Origin: Plasmodiophora brassicae
Lineage: Eukaryota; Endomyxa; Phytomyxea; Plasmodiophorida; Plasmodiophoridae
Assembly: GCA_039704465.1 (NCBI GenBank)
Contig: JASFAU010000008.1
Span: forward strand, 496,001-560,000
DNA: 64,000 nt
Direction: 5' to 3'
Within the stretch, counting starts at the first letter, position 1, and each line of letters opens with the position of its first letter. Below the pieces are notes generated by a model that saw only the letters and a program-made list of their open reading frames with translations, was not told where the DNA came from and searched no databases. A program made the translations under genes and the position numbers. Shown here one piece after another: positions 19,718 through 31,278 of this stretch.

Positions 19718-22667
19718 CTACAATCGTCGGGCGGCGCGAACAACAGCAACGACAAGGACGTCGACGAGCACCATGGCAACCGTGTCGAAGACCAGCTTGG
19801 GTGCTGCGAACCAGACCAGAGTCAGTGCCGGGCGCTTCACACACATGATGCAACTGAACGATCGTACCGAAAATGTCCCATACCATGAGATGTCGACGCT
19901 GTATCAAGGTGTTGAGGGTCGACAAGCCGGCACGGACAGCATTCAGGAACATCATGCAGATGGCGGGACGCTCGAAAGCGTACCCAAGGTGTCGGGAATC
20001 GCGCTTATGTAACCGCGGCGACGATGCCTCATCTAGGTCTGGACATAACAGCGCAAGGCCAATAATGCACACGAGGTACATGCCGAACGTGTTCAACGCC
20101 AGCAGCGCCCCAGATCGGTAGAACTCGAACGTTTCGAATCCGACAAAAGCGGCGGAGACTTGAAGCGAGCCAAACGCGTTCGTATGACCCGTCGCAAAGT
20201 ACACGCGCACGCTCAGGAACCACATAAACGTGGTTTCGGGGATACCCGTCCACCCCCGAGAACCTATTCGCTTGCGACGTGCCTCGAGCAGCCCAATGAT
20301 TGAATACGCTGCCGCGTAGACAGAAGGAGAGCGGGCGCCCTGGACAAGCAGCAGTGGGCCGGTCAATGCCCCCAGAAGCAATGAAATCGACGTATCCCGG
20401 TTAGTCTTCACACCAAATTTAGACGAGCTGGTTACCGATAACGCTACAAATGCAGACGTCACGTAGACGTAATTCGGCAAGTAATGGAAAGACGCATGCG
20501 AGTCCAGCGTCGTAGAGACGTCCTTGTACCAGTACACTCCAATTACGACCAGAATGGAAGCGAGCCAGACGGTAAGCAGAACGCGCATGACTGGTTGGTT
20601 AAGCTTGGATATCTGGGCCACCATGAAGGCAGCAAGTACGACCAGCCCAGCATACGTCTGAAAGAGCTGCGACGGTGAGAAGAACTCATCAGAGAGCAAC
20701 GCACCGGGTCCAAACGACTCTCCTTCACCCATGATTCGAAGCAGAATAGCGATTGCCAGTGCACTCAGCACACTGATGAAGCCATCAACACCTGGCAATC
20801 TCAAGTCAAACAGACCCAGGAGGAGTGCCATGGATACGGCAAAGTAGCGAACCGCGAGCCCGTCCTGTGAGATCAAACTGCTTGTGAAGAGACCTTCCAT
20901 ATAGCACCCGATGATGAACAGCGTTCCCGCCACTGGGATTGACGGGAACACGAAATCGCGCCTGGCGGACACGAAAGCATCGTAGATGACTCGAAGAAGC
21001 GCACCTATGCAGGCAGACGATGCGATGGAGGACAGCGCCGACAGGCCAACCACAATGTGAGTGATGGGCGACAGCATTACGACGCTGGCCAGAACTGATT
21101 TTGCCATTCCAGGCGCGGATAGAACAGGTTCGAACCCAACATAGCAGGTGGCTGCGAGAGCAGTCAGAATGGTCAGGAACAGGCCATGGGCCATGAATTC
21201 CAGGTTGAAGACGGTCCATTTCTCGCGACACAGTTCTCCAGATCGTAACAGGACCTTCTCGTACCGGGAAACGATATCTTCCAGTACCACATTCCGGCGG
21301 CCTGCGTCTTCGAGGGTCGCATCCAAGTACTGCCCATCGACAGCGAGGAATTCAGACGTTAGATGTTGCATCGATTCCGTCTCGAACACATCCGACTCGG
21401 TGGAATACTCGTGCAGATACCGTTGGACCTGCCAGGCGTTCGTGCGCAATGCGTGAACCCGCTGGGCCAGGTCGCCATTCAACCCGAACATGTCACTAAT
21501 GACCATTCCCAGGTTGGCGTACGGAATGGGCGTTCCCATCAGCAGCGAGACCGTCGGTACCAGGTCGACCTGCTTGATCGACGGATGAATCGGGTGCCGG
21601 AGACCAGTGCTTCGCGGAAAGATGGCCCGTTTGCTGTAGACGAACAGCGCCGCGTTGGCCTCCTTCGCGGTTGTCCCGCCGTGGTTGCCATCGGACGTCA
21701 TGCCGTGATCCCCGAACACGAACAATATGGTATCGTTGTCAAGTGCTCCAACAAGGTCGTCAAGGACGCCGTCGAGCTGGGTCAGCTTGTCCTTCATCGT
21801 CGGATGATTGGCGTAGAATCGATGTCCAATGTGGTCGACACCCAAGAAATGCGCAATCAGTAGGTCGAAGGCCCCAGCGTCAACTTCTGGACGCAGGTGG
21901 GCAATGACGCCATCATCGACAGTATGCAGGTCCTAACATATACAGCTCTGTGTAAGAGCGCCGCCATTGCCGAACTGGTTATCGTCGCCATATACCTTAA
22001 CATTGAACGACGGGTACGGATACGCTTTGTGGAACGTGTTCGGGAACAGGTTGATCCACGTGTCATCGCCCATCATGACCAGATGCAGGCCTGACTTTCG
22101 GAACTGATGGACAATGTTGTCCTCCCGAATGGCATTGCTGTCGAAATTGCTGCTGAAATCAATGAAGGTCGGCATACCGCCAGTAACTAGCGCCTTCAGC
22201 CTCTGCATGGTGGTTGTCGGTGGGTCCGCCTCAAATACGTACAGCCTGCCATGTTCTGGACTCGTGGAGCTGATTCGTTCGAAGAGCTTCAAACGGTTCC
22301 GGAAATTGAGGTGCTCGTCGTGGTCGAGATCCTGATCGTAATGCGCGAAATCGAACCGGAGGGCGTCCACGACGACCAGAACCGCCTTCCGGAACCGCCT
22401 CTGCATCCAGCAGCCATTCCCATCCCATTCCGGCACAACAGACGGCGACCCGGCCGCATGCCATCGCTCCAACCGCCTGGAATAGTCGCCACTGAGGTCG
22501 TGGACAGCGGCGAACTCCCGGACGGCGTCGTACGCCGTCGGCGACGCGTCGCATTCGCTCCGGCGCGGGAGCTCGATTCGCGTCAGCATGAAGCCGACCA
22601 TGAAGACGTACACGGACACGATATGGGCCACGAGCAAGCATGCCATGAACAGCTGCGCGCCCGACAT
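19718..22667 (-). CDS. PIGO: GPI ethanolamine phosphate transferase 3 (PIG-O/GPI13)
   Basis: Three exons with introns at 21933-21995 (63 bp) and 19804-19867 (64 bp), 940 residues. The start is the ATG at 22665-22667, directly before an N-terminal signal-anchor helix. The luminal alkaline-phosphatase-like domain carries the family motifs VVVDALRFDF, HFLGVDHIGHRF and FVFGDHGMTSDGNHGG. It adds ethanolamine phosphate to the third mannose of GPI anchors in the ER. About a dozen TM helices follow. Splicing restores the C-terminal motif VWDIFAPKLVF, which the unspliced frame loses. The first intron restores SFNVKDLHTVDDG. Length and order agree with the family. Confidence 0.93.
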
Positions 22668-23046
22668 TTTGCAACTGAAACAATCGCAGCACAGCGCGGC
22701 ACTGCAGGACGACGAGCACGTCAAGACTCAAGACCTACACCTACAGACGTGGGCAAAAAATAGATTCAGACCGACCAAGGCATTATTCCTCATGAGGTCG
22801 CGTCTGTCGAACCGCCGTTGCATTGCCCGATGACTGCGGCGCAGGCCCCGGAATGTAGCTTCGCTGTCCAACGATTCCCAGACGGTTCTGGGAAGAACCC
22901 CCCGACCGTCACGAATGCTCGCGGGCTCTGCGTGTGGTGGCTAAACGAGGTCATGGCCCTGCGCAATTTGCGTTGACCTACCAGGGCGGTTCTCACACCG
23001 GGCAGACCAGACTGTCGTACGATACTAGGTCCAGGAGCGTCGGAGC
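22668..23046. promoter_or_regulatory. divergent intergenic region between PIGO and the ion channel
   Basis: A 379-bp head-to-head spacer holding both promoters. No specific motif recognised. Confidence 0.4.
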
Positions 23047-24748
23047 ATGACGCGTTCGCGGTCGCAGGACGGCAGCGACTACGACGAACCACACGCCTGT
23101 GAACTGTCCAGGGTCACCGATTACGATGACGCCATGCGGCTGGAGAAGGCCGGCCCCTCCGACATGCTGTGGTCGGCGCATGGCCTGTTCGTCGAGAACT
23201 CCGTCTGGAATGTGCGGTGGAAGACGCTGGTCATCACTCTCGTTCTCATCGAGGCGATCCGCGTGCCGTACCTGCGCGTGTTCCACCCGGCGTACGACAC
23301 GACGTTCGGCGACGCGTTCATCAACGCCGTCTTCATCATCGACGTGTTCGTCCAGTTCAACACGGCCGTCATCGGTGGCGATGGCCAATGGGTGAAGTCG
23401 CGTCGGGAAATCGCTGTGCGGTACGCGCGATCATGGCTAATGGTCGACCTGATTTCGGCGCTTCCGCTGGACCTCATGTTCGCCGCTGCCGTCCACCTCC
23501 GGATCGTGAAGATCCTTCGTCTGGCGCAGCTACTTCGCGTGCTGCGCCTGTCCCGCTTCTGCAAGACGATGCAGGAGAAACTGGCCATGCGCACGTCGGC
23601 CTATCGCGTCATTCGGTTCGTTGTGTTCCTGTGCATATCCGCGCATTGGTCGGCGTGTATCCTCTGGGCCATCGAGCGCAACTCGCCTGAGCATGTCCGA
23701 TGGCTCGACCGTGTCGGCCTGACGGGTACAAGGGTTTCCGGTTCGGCGATCTTCGTTGCCTGCCTCCAGTGGTCGTTGTCGACCTTGTTCCCGATCGGAT
23801 ATGGCGACCTCGTGGCGACGTTGTACATACCCACACAGATCTATGCGATCGCCTGCATGGCGATCGGGGCGGGCGTGTTCACGTTCATCATCACGCGATT
23901 CCATGGGCTGATTCGCGATGCCGAACATATCGAACGGACATCGTTCCAGCTCACTATGGAGCGCCTGACGCATGTCGCTGAGGTGGCACGCCTGCCGGAA
24001 GACCTGCTCGCCGACCTACACGTGTTCATGCAGTACAACCGACGAGCGGCTGCTTCTGAGGCGTTTCACGAGCGAACTCTGCTCGACGAGCTGTCTCGTT
24101 CGCTTCGTGCCGAGGTGTGTACTGGTTGCTGGCGAATCAATTGCATGTTTCTTACTGGGGTGACAGGTGACTCGGCATACCATCAGCAATTTCGAAGCAT
24201 CCGATGCGTTCTTGGTGGACTGTGTGCTGGCGATGACGACGCTATGCTTGCCACCGCGCGAGGTGATGTACGACATGGGCCGTAATGCGCTCTGGTTGAT
24301 CATCGACGGCGAACTGGTACACGACGGCGAGCTTCTTCGTCAGGGCGACCACTTTGGCCAGTTGTCCTGGCAGGCATCGAAGAGACAGACCGTAACTAGG
24401 ACCAGGACGTGGTGCCACCTGTCTGTTCTCTCCAAAGCGTCACTGCTTGACGTCTTGAGAAAGTACGAGGGCATGCTGGATTCCACTGGCTTGCAGATCG
24501 CCGATCACGTGGAGCCCGACCTGACGGCTGGTGTCGTCACGAAAATCGTTCCCCGTTTGTCGCTCCGGCAAGCGCGGGCGTTGTTGGTCATAACGGAATC
24601 TCTGCGAAATCGTCTCCGTGCGCAAGACGTCCTGATCGAACGGGTCGACGAAGCGTTTGGCGCTCACATTGGGGCGAGAACACCGTCGCGATCTCAGGGC
24701 GACAGTGACGAAGACGAATCGTATAGGATACGACGCTTGTCAGGTTAA
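23047..24748 (+). CDS. six-TM cyclic-nucleotide-gated/HCN-type cation channel with degenerate CNBD
   Basis: Two exons with an intron at 24115-24166 (52 bp), 549 residues. The N-terminal region is followed by S1-S6. S4 is rich in spaced basic residues (RIVKILRLAQLLRVLRLSR). The pore has FPIGYGDL (GYGD at 251-254), typical of K+-selective or HCN/EAG-like channels. A C-linker (FMQYNRR...LLDELSRSLRAE) leads into a cyclic-nucleotide-binding-like fold joined by the splice (LWLIIDGELVHDGELLRQGDHFGQ). The phosphate-binding cassette lacks the usual Glu and Arg, so nucleotide binding is doubtful. A plasma- or endomembrane channel is likely. The tail ends in a basic/acidic segment. Confidence 0.87.
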
Positions 24749-24764
24749 GCTTGTCTGCGCACAG

Positions 24765-24770
24765 AATAAA
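24765..24770 (+). promoter_or_regulatory. possible polyadenylation signal aataaa
   Basis: A perfect aataaa 17 nt after the channel stop codon. It is close to the stop, so this is only suggestive. Confidence 0.3.
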
Positions 24771-25038
24771 TATCAATCGTAACCCTACTACAGCAATCTT
24801 GCCTGGAATCTTACCCGTCGAGATATGACGACGGAAGGCGTAGACGTCGCATGGAGTTCTGCAACGATGCTGAAGGCGAGATCCCGGCTGGTCTGGGAAC
24901 GGGCGGGCATTAGTACTAAGAGCCGTTGCCTAGGGGATTGTCGATAGCTTCCTTAGGCGGCCGCCTGTTTCGTCCGGCGACGTCCGCGCGGCATGTTTCT
25001 CGAGCATACTGGCGCGCCTTCCGCCATCCAAGATCGGA

Positions 25039-25335
25039 ATGCCGCCGTCGCCTCAGCAGCAGGACGCCGCCGCCCGTTTTCGCGCTTTCAACGACATGGT
25101 CAATCGAATCCGGAAAGGCCAACCCATATCCGGCCACCTGCCCCACCAGTCATCACCGGCGAAAATCGTCCTTCTCCCTATACGGCAGCGGACCCCAACG
25201 CTGAACCGCACGCGCAGCGAGCCATCGGTCGCCGCGGGCACCCTGCGACAACGACCGCTGCCGACAAAATCACTGCTCAAAACTGCTGCCCTACTGAATG
25301 CGGGCAGATACCCTTTCCAGCCCAGCCGGAAATGA
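25039..25335 (+). CDS. small basic protein of unknown function, 98 residues
   Basis: ATG-initiated single frame between the channel and RsmH genes. The product is basic and Pro/Ser/Arg-rich (RFRAFNDMVNRIRKG, TPTLNRTRSEPSVAAG, TKSLLKTAALLNAG) with no TM helix or signal peptide. A Gln-rich start (MPPSPQQQDAAARF) could begin a helix. The amino-acid mix looks more protein-like than neighbouring frames, but no family is recognised. It could also be part of a longer transcript. Confidence 0.4.
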   Translation: MPPSPQQQDAAARFRAFNDMVNRIRKGQPISGHLPHQSSPAKIVLLPIRQRTPTLNRTRSEPSVAAGTLRQRPLPTKSLLKTAALLNAGRYPFQPSRK

Positions 25336-25376
25336 AGTTGCGGCATGACATTAACTGGCTCACTGGCCACGGCAGA

Positions 25377-25471
25377 GTTCAAATCGCGTGGCGCGGCCCG
25401 CGGGGAACTGCATCGGATTTAAGTTGCGTGGCGCGGGGAACTGCATCGGGTTTAAGGCGCGTGGCGCGCTG
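25377..25471. repeat. ~33-bp tandem repeat just upstream of rsmH
   Basis: Two full copies and a partial third of a unit containing aactgcatcgg(a/g)tttaag and gcgtggcgcg. It ends about 9 bp before the rsmH ATG, so it lies in the 5' leader or promoter. Confidence 0.65.
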
Positions 25472-25479
25472 AAGCGTCG

Positions 25480-26690
25480 ATGGCATCGGCAGCGGTCGTG
25501 GAGGCGGCAGCAGCGGCGATGCCGGCAGTGTCGGAGGGTGTCGCTCGGCATATCCCGGTCCTGGTGGACAAAGTCGCGAACGCGCTCTGCAGAGAGTTGC
25601 GAGGGGTGATGCCGGGTCAGCCGAAGACAATGGTCGATGCGACCGTCGGCCTTGGGGGCCATGCCGCGCACCTGTTGAGCGAGGTAATGACATCGTAGGG
25701 TTAGACCAGAGGTTGCCATTTACGCTGAAGATATAATAGTTGCCCTCGCTGACGTCGTATGTTGGGATCGACCGAGGTGAGGGGCCAACGGTTTCGCTTT
25801 CGTTGATTGCGGTTGAAGTTTTCACTGTAGATCCTGAAGCGCTGCGACTCTGTAGAGATTCGCTTTCCGAGAAATTCCCATCGTTTAGATTGGAGGTCTT
25901 CCTGGACGGCGAGAAACAGGTGCTGAACAGCGGGGTCACCGATCGACGGATCGTTCTCGTTCACAGCTGTTTCTCTGACATCCATCGAGCGCTGGAGGTG
26001 GCCGAAGTTGATCGCGCTGACTGCATGCTGTTCGATTTGGGCGTGTCGTCGTTTCAGCTGGACAGCCCGGTGCGCGGGTTCGGTTTCAAGAACAACGGTC
26101 CGCTGGACATGCGGATGGATCGCGAACATGGAGACCGTACGGCCTTGGAGCACATAGGCAAGCAGTCGATTGTGTCCCTGGCTAAGATCCTGAAAGAGTA
26201 CGGCGAGGAGAGGTATGCCTTGCGCATTGCCAAGAACGTTGTCAACAGCTTCGCCAGAGGCGAACTGCACACCACGGCTGACCTTGAAAGGCTTGCTTGG
26301 TCGGCCTATCCGGCCAACCAGCGTCCTTCAAGGACCCCAGCCGCGATTCGAAAGTCTGGTGGCCCTGGCGCTCAACCCATTCACCCGGCAACGAAGACGT
26401 TCCAGGCCATTCGTATCGCGATCAACAACGAACTAGATCAGATCCAGGACGTCCTCCTGGAGATCCCAAAGCTCATGAACCAGCTGGGCCGCGTGGGAGT
26501 CATCTCGTTTCACAGCCTCGAGGATCGAATCGTGAAACGGATGTTCCAGGCATACGTCAGCAAGCGGCTCGGGAACATCATCACGCCAAAGCCACTGCAA
26601 GCCGGTCCCGATGAGATCGAACAGAACCCGCGATCTCGGAGCGCCAAGCTACGCGTCTTCGAGATCGAAATAGGATCAGCATCCAAATGA
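25480..26690 (+). CDS. rsmH: RsmH/MraW-type rRNA (cytosine-N4) methyltransferase (METTL15-like)
   Basis: Three exons: 25480-25683, a 37-nt micro-exon 25740-25776 and 25831-26690, 366 residues. Motifs in order: HIPVLVDKVANAL; the SAM-binding VDATVGLGGHAAHL; VGIDRDPEALRL, which is only formed by splicing both introns; MLFDLGVSSFQLD; GPLDMRMD; HPATKTFQAIRIAINNEL; and GVISFHSLEDRIVKR. The bacterial enzyme makes m4Cm1402 of 16S rRNA. In eukaryotes the homologue METTL15 methylates the mitochondrial small-subunit rRNA, so a mitochondrial site is likely. The Ala-rich start could be a weak targeting sequence. The introns show it is a resident nuclear gene. It is convergent with PPAN, leaving only 52 bp between stops. 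Confidence 0.93.
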
Positions 26691-26742
26691 ACTATGTAGC
26701 TGTGACGACAAACTAATTCTGATGGGATAGTTCAGCGTTCTA

Positions 26743-27864
26743 TTACATGGCATCGAGATCAGCTCCAACTTCCCTACGATACCATTCCTCGTCGTCTGTG
26801 CCTTGACTGTCGCTATGAGCCTCTTGGCGTTGCTTCTTCTTGGCCTTAGCCTCTGCCACCTTCGCTGCCTTGCGCTTGACGTTGGCCTCCTGGGCCGCAC
26901 GCCTAGCGGCCTTCGTGGCCTGCTTTTCGGCATAAGCGCGTCTCATCTCAGCAATCTCCTCAGGCGTCTTGTTGACGAACCGGTTGTAGATGACAGGCCC
27001 ACTGCACAGGCCTTCCTCGATCTTCAGCAGCTGCATGGTCATTCGAGGCCCGATTTCCTGCAGACGAATGGCGCTCTGCTGCGACTTGCGATTGCCGCGT
27101 CCCGAAAAGTCTTGTGGGAGGATGACACGCGAATCCTCAGCGTCGACCTCGCTCTCGCTAGCATTGCCGTTCAGGACGTAGTCGCTGATGTCGTTGAAGT
27201 TGTGCAGGTCTGGAATGCGTGCACGGATGACCTTCTTGACGGTGCGTGTCAGTCCCGACGGCGATGCGTTGACAAGGTAGTGACGGAAATGAATGACATC
27301 CTTTTCGGCGTCGAGCGAGAACAAGACAACACGTCGGCAATCACTCAGCTTAATGGTCGCGACGTTCACAGTCGGAAACATGTTCTGAAACATAGCAGCC
27401 ATGATCGGACGGACGTGGTCGCCATTCGGCGAAAAGTTATTCAAAACAACCAGGGGCGGATGCTGCAAATGGTTCTGAAGAGATGTGACAGGTCGTCGTG
27501 ACATTCGCGCTACGTCAGCCAGCAACGTGTACTGCTGGACACGGAATGTTAGCGTAGGGCCGCGAGGAATACGCAAGAACCTAACGTTCGTCCCAAGATC
27601 GGTCTGCGACAATGCAACAATATGGGTCACACCCAATGGGCCACACACGGAAAGTATGTCACGCAGCCGCGTCTTGCTTCTTTCCTGCAATCGCCGAGCC
27701 GTGAACGGTTCCATAACGACTCGCAGGTTGCCAATGAGATCAACGATTGGCGGAGCCACGACTCCTCGCCGCATGATCAATGACCTCGGTGCAAACGCCT
27801 CCTCGGTAGATTCCTCGCGTACATGAGTACGCCGCTTCTTTCGGCGGCCACCTCGAACAGGCAT
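26743..27864 (-). CDS. PPAN: Peter Pan/SSF1 ribosome biogenesis protein (Brix domain)
   Basis: Intronless 373-residue frame from an ATG at 27862-27864. A basic N-terminus (RGGRRKKRRTHVREE) precedes a Brix domain: LIGNLRVVMEPFTARRLQER, RIPRGPTLTFRVQQYTL, PPLVVLNNF, FPTVNVATIKLSDCRRVVLF. The hallmark EIGPRMTMQLLKIEEGLCSG follows, then a Lys/Arg/Ala-rich helical tail (ARRAAQEANVKRKAAK) and an acidic end. SSF1/PPAN acts in the nucleolus in 60S subunit and 27S pre-rRNA maturation. Length is in the family range. Confidence 0.93.
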   Translation of the reverse strand: MPVRGGRRKKRRTHVREESTEEAFAPRSLIMRRGVVAPPIVDLIGNLRVVMEPFTARRLQERSKTRLRDILSVCGPLGVTHIVALSQTDLGTNVRFLRIPRGPTLTFRVQQYTLLADVARMSRRPVTSLQNHLQHPPLVVLNNFSPNGDHVRPIMAAMFQNMFPTVNVATIKLSDCRRVVLFSLDAEKDVIHFRHYLVNASPSGLTRTVKKVIRARIPDLHNFNDISDYVLNGNASESEVDAEDSRVILPQDFSGRGNRKSQQSAIRLQEIGPRMTMQLLKIEEGLCSGPVIYNRFVNKTPEEIAEMRRAYAEKQATKAARRAAQEANVKRKAAKVAEAKAKKKQRQEAHSDSQGTDDEEWYRREVGADLDAM

Positions 27865-28072
27865 TGTGCAGAGCTGTTTCCTGCCGGGGAGGATTCACGG
27901 ATTTCACGGACTCCGCCACGCAGTCCGAGAGCGAGGGTCTGCCGGGAACTGAGGGCCAGCGGTGGTCTAAGTTTGTTGCAAGTCCGCCGTCTTCAAGGTG
28001 CACATTGCACAATGACACAGGTATGAACATGCCCAACAGTTGTATTGCGTGATATTCGACAGGTGCCGGTTA

Positions 28073-30741
28073 TCATTTCGTCTTTGTTGATCGCCCAATG
28101 CGGCTTTCGGTCGCAAATTGTGGTGACATTGGTTCCGTCAGGGGGATCATGCTTTTGCGAGTAGAGAACGGGCGTGGCGGACGAAAAGGCTTCGCCTTGA
28201 ACGCCATCGCGTCGAGCGACGCAGCGAGTTCTTCATCGCGGCGCTTCTGTTCCTCGGCTTCGCGCTGCTTCCTTGCAGCTTCCGCTTCACGGTGCGCTTG
28301 CTCAACAGCGTGGTCAAACTGTTCCCGCTGCGGTATCCCAGTGAGAGTCATGGTCGTCTAAAATGGCAAGTCCATTACAAACCTTAACGGCCCGTTCGGC
28401 AGTCGCCAAGTGGAATGGTTCTGGGACAACAGGCTCGTGCTGAGGTGGTTCTGGTACAAAAGGCTCTTTGATCCGGTGCAGTGGTACAGATGCCCGAAAC
28501 GCGGAGAACTGTTCGTTCTCCTTGTCCAGCTCTTCTTGCATTTTCTGTGAACCAAACATTCAGAAAAGGCTATTCAAAAACAATACAGCAAAACAGACCT
28601 TCCGGAAGGAGGTAAGCATCTTCTCACTGAACTTCTGGCTACGCAGACGGAACGGTTTCGGCTCTGTGAGTGAAGCGTCGCTTTGCTGAACTTTCATCGG
28701 AGATGTGAAAACAAGAGGTCGAGCCTTGTACGTGCGAGCAGATTCCTCTGCCTCTTCCTGCGCCTTGGCCTAACAACAAGGGAACCTTCAGAAACACCAC
28801 TTTGCAATCTCGGTAATCTTATGCAAACGGACCTGAGCCATGAACTGGGCGCGCTTCTTGGCCCCGCGCTCCTCCGTCTTGAGAGCGAACGGTTCGGCAA
28901 CGGTCACATGGCGGATATGGGAAACAGAAGAGCTTGCAGGGCGGGAGAAATCAGGCATGGGACGAGCATGGAATTCGACAGGAGGTTCTTCAGCCGGACT
29001 GGCAACCGATGGCTTTGATTTCGGTTTGGTAAGCATAGGAGAAATCGGAACCGTTAGTGAGTGACTTCTCTTTGATGTGTGCGTTTGCGATGGCCCATTC
29101 AAAACTGACACAGGTACCTAAACCGCCATTAAGACAGGCGTTACGAAGGTATCCGTTTAGAGAATTTAACGAACCGGGCGTGCTTTGAACTGGTGGAACT
29201 CTTCCTTTTCCGACGTCTGAGGAGGGACCGAAGACGGACGCTTGGAGCTTGACAGCGAAAACTCCTTTGCCACTGTAGCAGACTTCTTGCGCACACGAGG
29301 GACACCAACATCACCCGTACTGTTAAACATCGGCAGTAAGAAGCGGTCGACAAACATGGCACCATGCATACCTGTTTAGGACACTACGCGGAACTTTTCG
29401 AGCCTTGAAGGCGGAATACGTCTTGATTTCTTTGAGCTGCTTCTCTTCAGTGCTCAATGTTGACGGTTTCGCGCGCGGAGTGGAAAAGTGGAATTCGTTT
29501 GGCGGCTTACGACAAGCAACTGAAGGAGTTGAGGGAGCTACACAAGCAACGGTGAGCGCCCATCAGAGGGAACCACTAAGGCGGCAGTGTACCATGGCCT
29601 GCAGAGCGGTTCGCGAAAAACTTTTGGGTCGCAACAGAGAGTGGCTCATAGTCGCTCTTGGAAGTGGGCTCGGATCTCGTCGAATGCAGTGAGCTCGAGC
29701 GACTTACACTACGAGAGCCATCGAACGACCTCGTGCTGGACTTGCTCTTGGACCTTGAGCGTGTGGCGTCTTTCGTATCCGTTGAGAATGACTGCGAAAA
29801 TGTGGTCTTCGAACGATGCGCAGAAGAACTTCGGAATTCGAAAGGGCGCGGAACCGTGAGATGCTTCTTTGAATGAGAAGATGGCTGAACAGGTGGTGCT
29901 CCCGACAGCCCGGCTAGCATCCGCGTCTTGTTCCGCTCTCGAAGGGCTGCTGCAGCGCGCATCTCTTCGGCGAGCTTCTCCAGCTCCAGCTCTTCAGACG
30001 TTTTCGGAGACGGGCGACGAATGTTCCGGCTCTGTTGGAATCTTGGACGCTCTCCAGAAGCAACCGTCGTTGTACTGGCGCTTTTTTGAATAGCATCTAT
30101 GCAGAATTAGGACACTTCAACAGATATATCAATCAGCTTACTCTTTGAGCGCGCCATCGCTGGTTTAAGCTTGTCGGCCTGTTTGCTAGGTGCGTTATTG
30201 CGAGCAGTGGCCGGGACGCGAGGGCGCATAAATCCAGGGACGTCGGACGATGTGCTCTTCGAGCTGTCAGGCAGAGCAATAGCAGCAGCCAGCTGTTCTG
30301 GAGCAAGAACTGAATAAGACGGGGCACGTAGCCCAGGCGACGGCGGCGGTGGGCCTCTCACAGCATCAAGAGCTGAGGACGAATTAAACCTAATTCGATC
30401 GGTGTGGCAACACAAACGGGCTGACCGGGTTGACTAATGGCGGGCGACGATTCCTTGCCCTGAGACGCGGGAGCAGACCCTCCTTGAAGCAACGTCATGC
30501 GTCGGCCATCCTTTTCGAAGTACGACTCAGCGGCGATTGGGTCGTCACGGGCATTAACGAAGTCATGGAACTGAGGCGCGTTGAACTCATAGCTCGGGTC
30601 TGCATCCGCAGCGGTTAAGAGCCAGGCAATTGCAGGAGCGCCCACGCACTAACCAATGCTCGGTCGACCGCCTAGGAACGACACCGATCGAGAGCCTTCG
30701 TCATTGCGGCGGCCCTCCCCCTCTGGGCCTGGCGTCTCCAT
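28073..30741 (-). CDS. TPX2: TPX2-like microtubule/spindle assembly factor
   Basis: Ten exons reconstructed. Introns at 30600-30653, 30373-30425, 30097-30141, 29538-29592, 29320-29371, 29118-29174, 28770-28832, 28545-28598 and 28328-28382 (45-63 bp) give a continuous 726-residue frame. The N-terminus (SYEFNAPQFHDFVNARDD) resembles the TPX2 Aurora-binding end. Repeated C-terminal TPX2 blocks follow: HLTVPRPFEFRSSSAHRSK, FHQFKARP, VEFHARPMPDFSRP, VAEPFALKTEERGAKKRAQF, YKARPLVFTSP, PEPFHLATAERA, and an EEQKRRDEEL coiled coil before FKAKPFRPPRPF. TPX2 activates Aurora kinase and nucleates spindle microtubules. The start codon could lie further upstream, but this ATG is followed by a strong GTTAGT donor. 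Confidence 0.88.
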
Positions 30742-31278
30742 AGCGACACTACACTGCGTCTGTGCCGCGACAACACCGAACTGACGGACACCAAAAACTC
30801 GTACGGAGGTCCCCACGCCACGCAGCCAGTGCCACCCCCCAAAATCAGAATGAGAAGTGCGCGCGCGCTCCAACCTTCTGGCTTGCACAGCACAGTATAA
30901 GGGCTTTTCCGGAAGCCAGGTTCCGTTGGTTGAGCAGGGAATGTGCATGAGCGGATGACACAGAAAATTTTATCCCTCCAGGCCGATACCTACTTTTTTT
31001 TCGCCCCCGATGACAATTCAAATCGATGGTCGTCCCGCCTATTCTAACCCTCCGTCTGCGTGGCGGTAAGTTCAATGCACACAGCCTTGCCGCTGTACGG
31101 CAAGGGCTATTTCTGAGCGCGAATATGATGTAAGGTCGTCATGCTGGTAGGCAGTTTGTTGCAGGTTGAAATGCCCATCATAGTCGTGCGGTGCTTTCCT
31201 AAAGTAGTTTGAACAGCAGACCTGGCGTCACCAACCGGACCGGATCATCGGAAACGACTCGTCTGCGCATTCCGCGAA
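30742..31278. promoter_or_regulatory. divergent spacer between TPX2 and the TFIIIC-like gene
   Basis: A 537-bp head-to-head gap with no convincing frame. It holds both promoters; a ctttttttttcgcccc tract lies near 30991-31005. Confidence 0.4.

Noticed and set aside
25480..26690. RsmH as evidence of bacterial DNA or contamination
   Set aside because: Two spliceosomal introns are required for the SAM motif, and its neighbours are eukaryotic genes.
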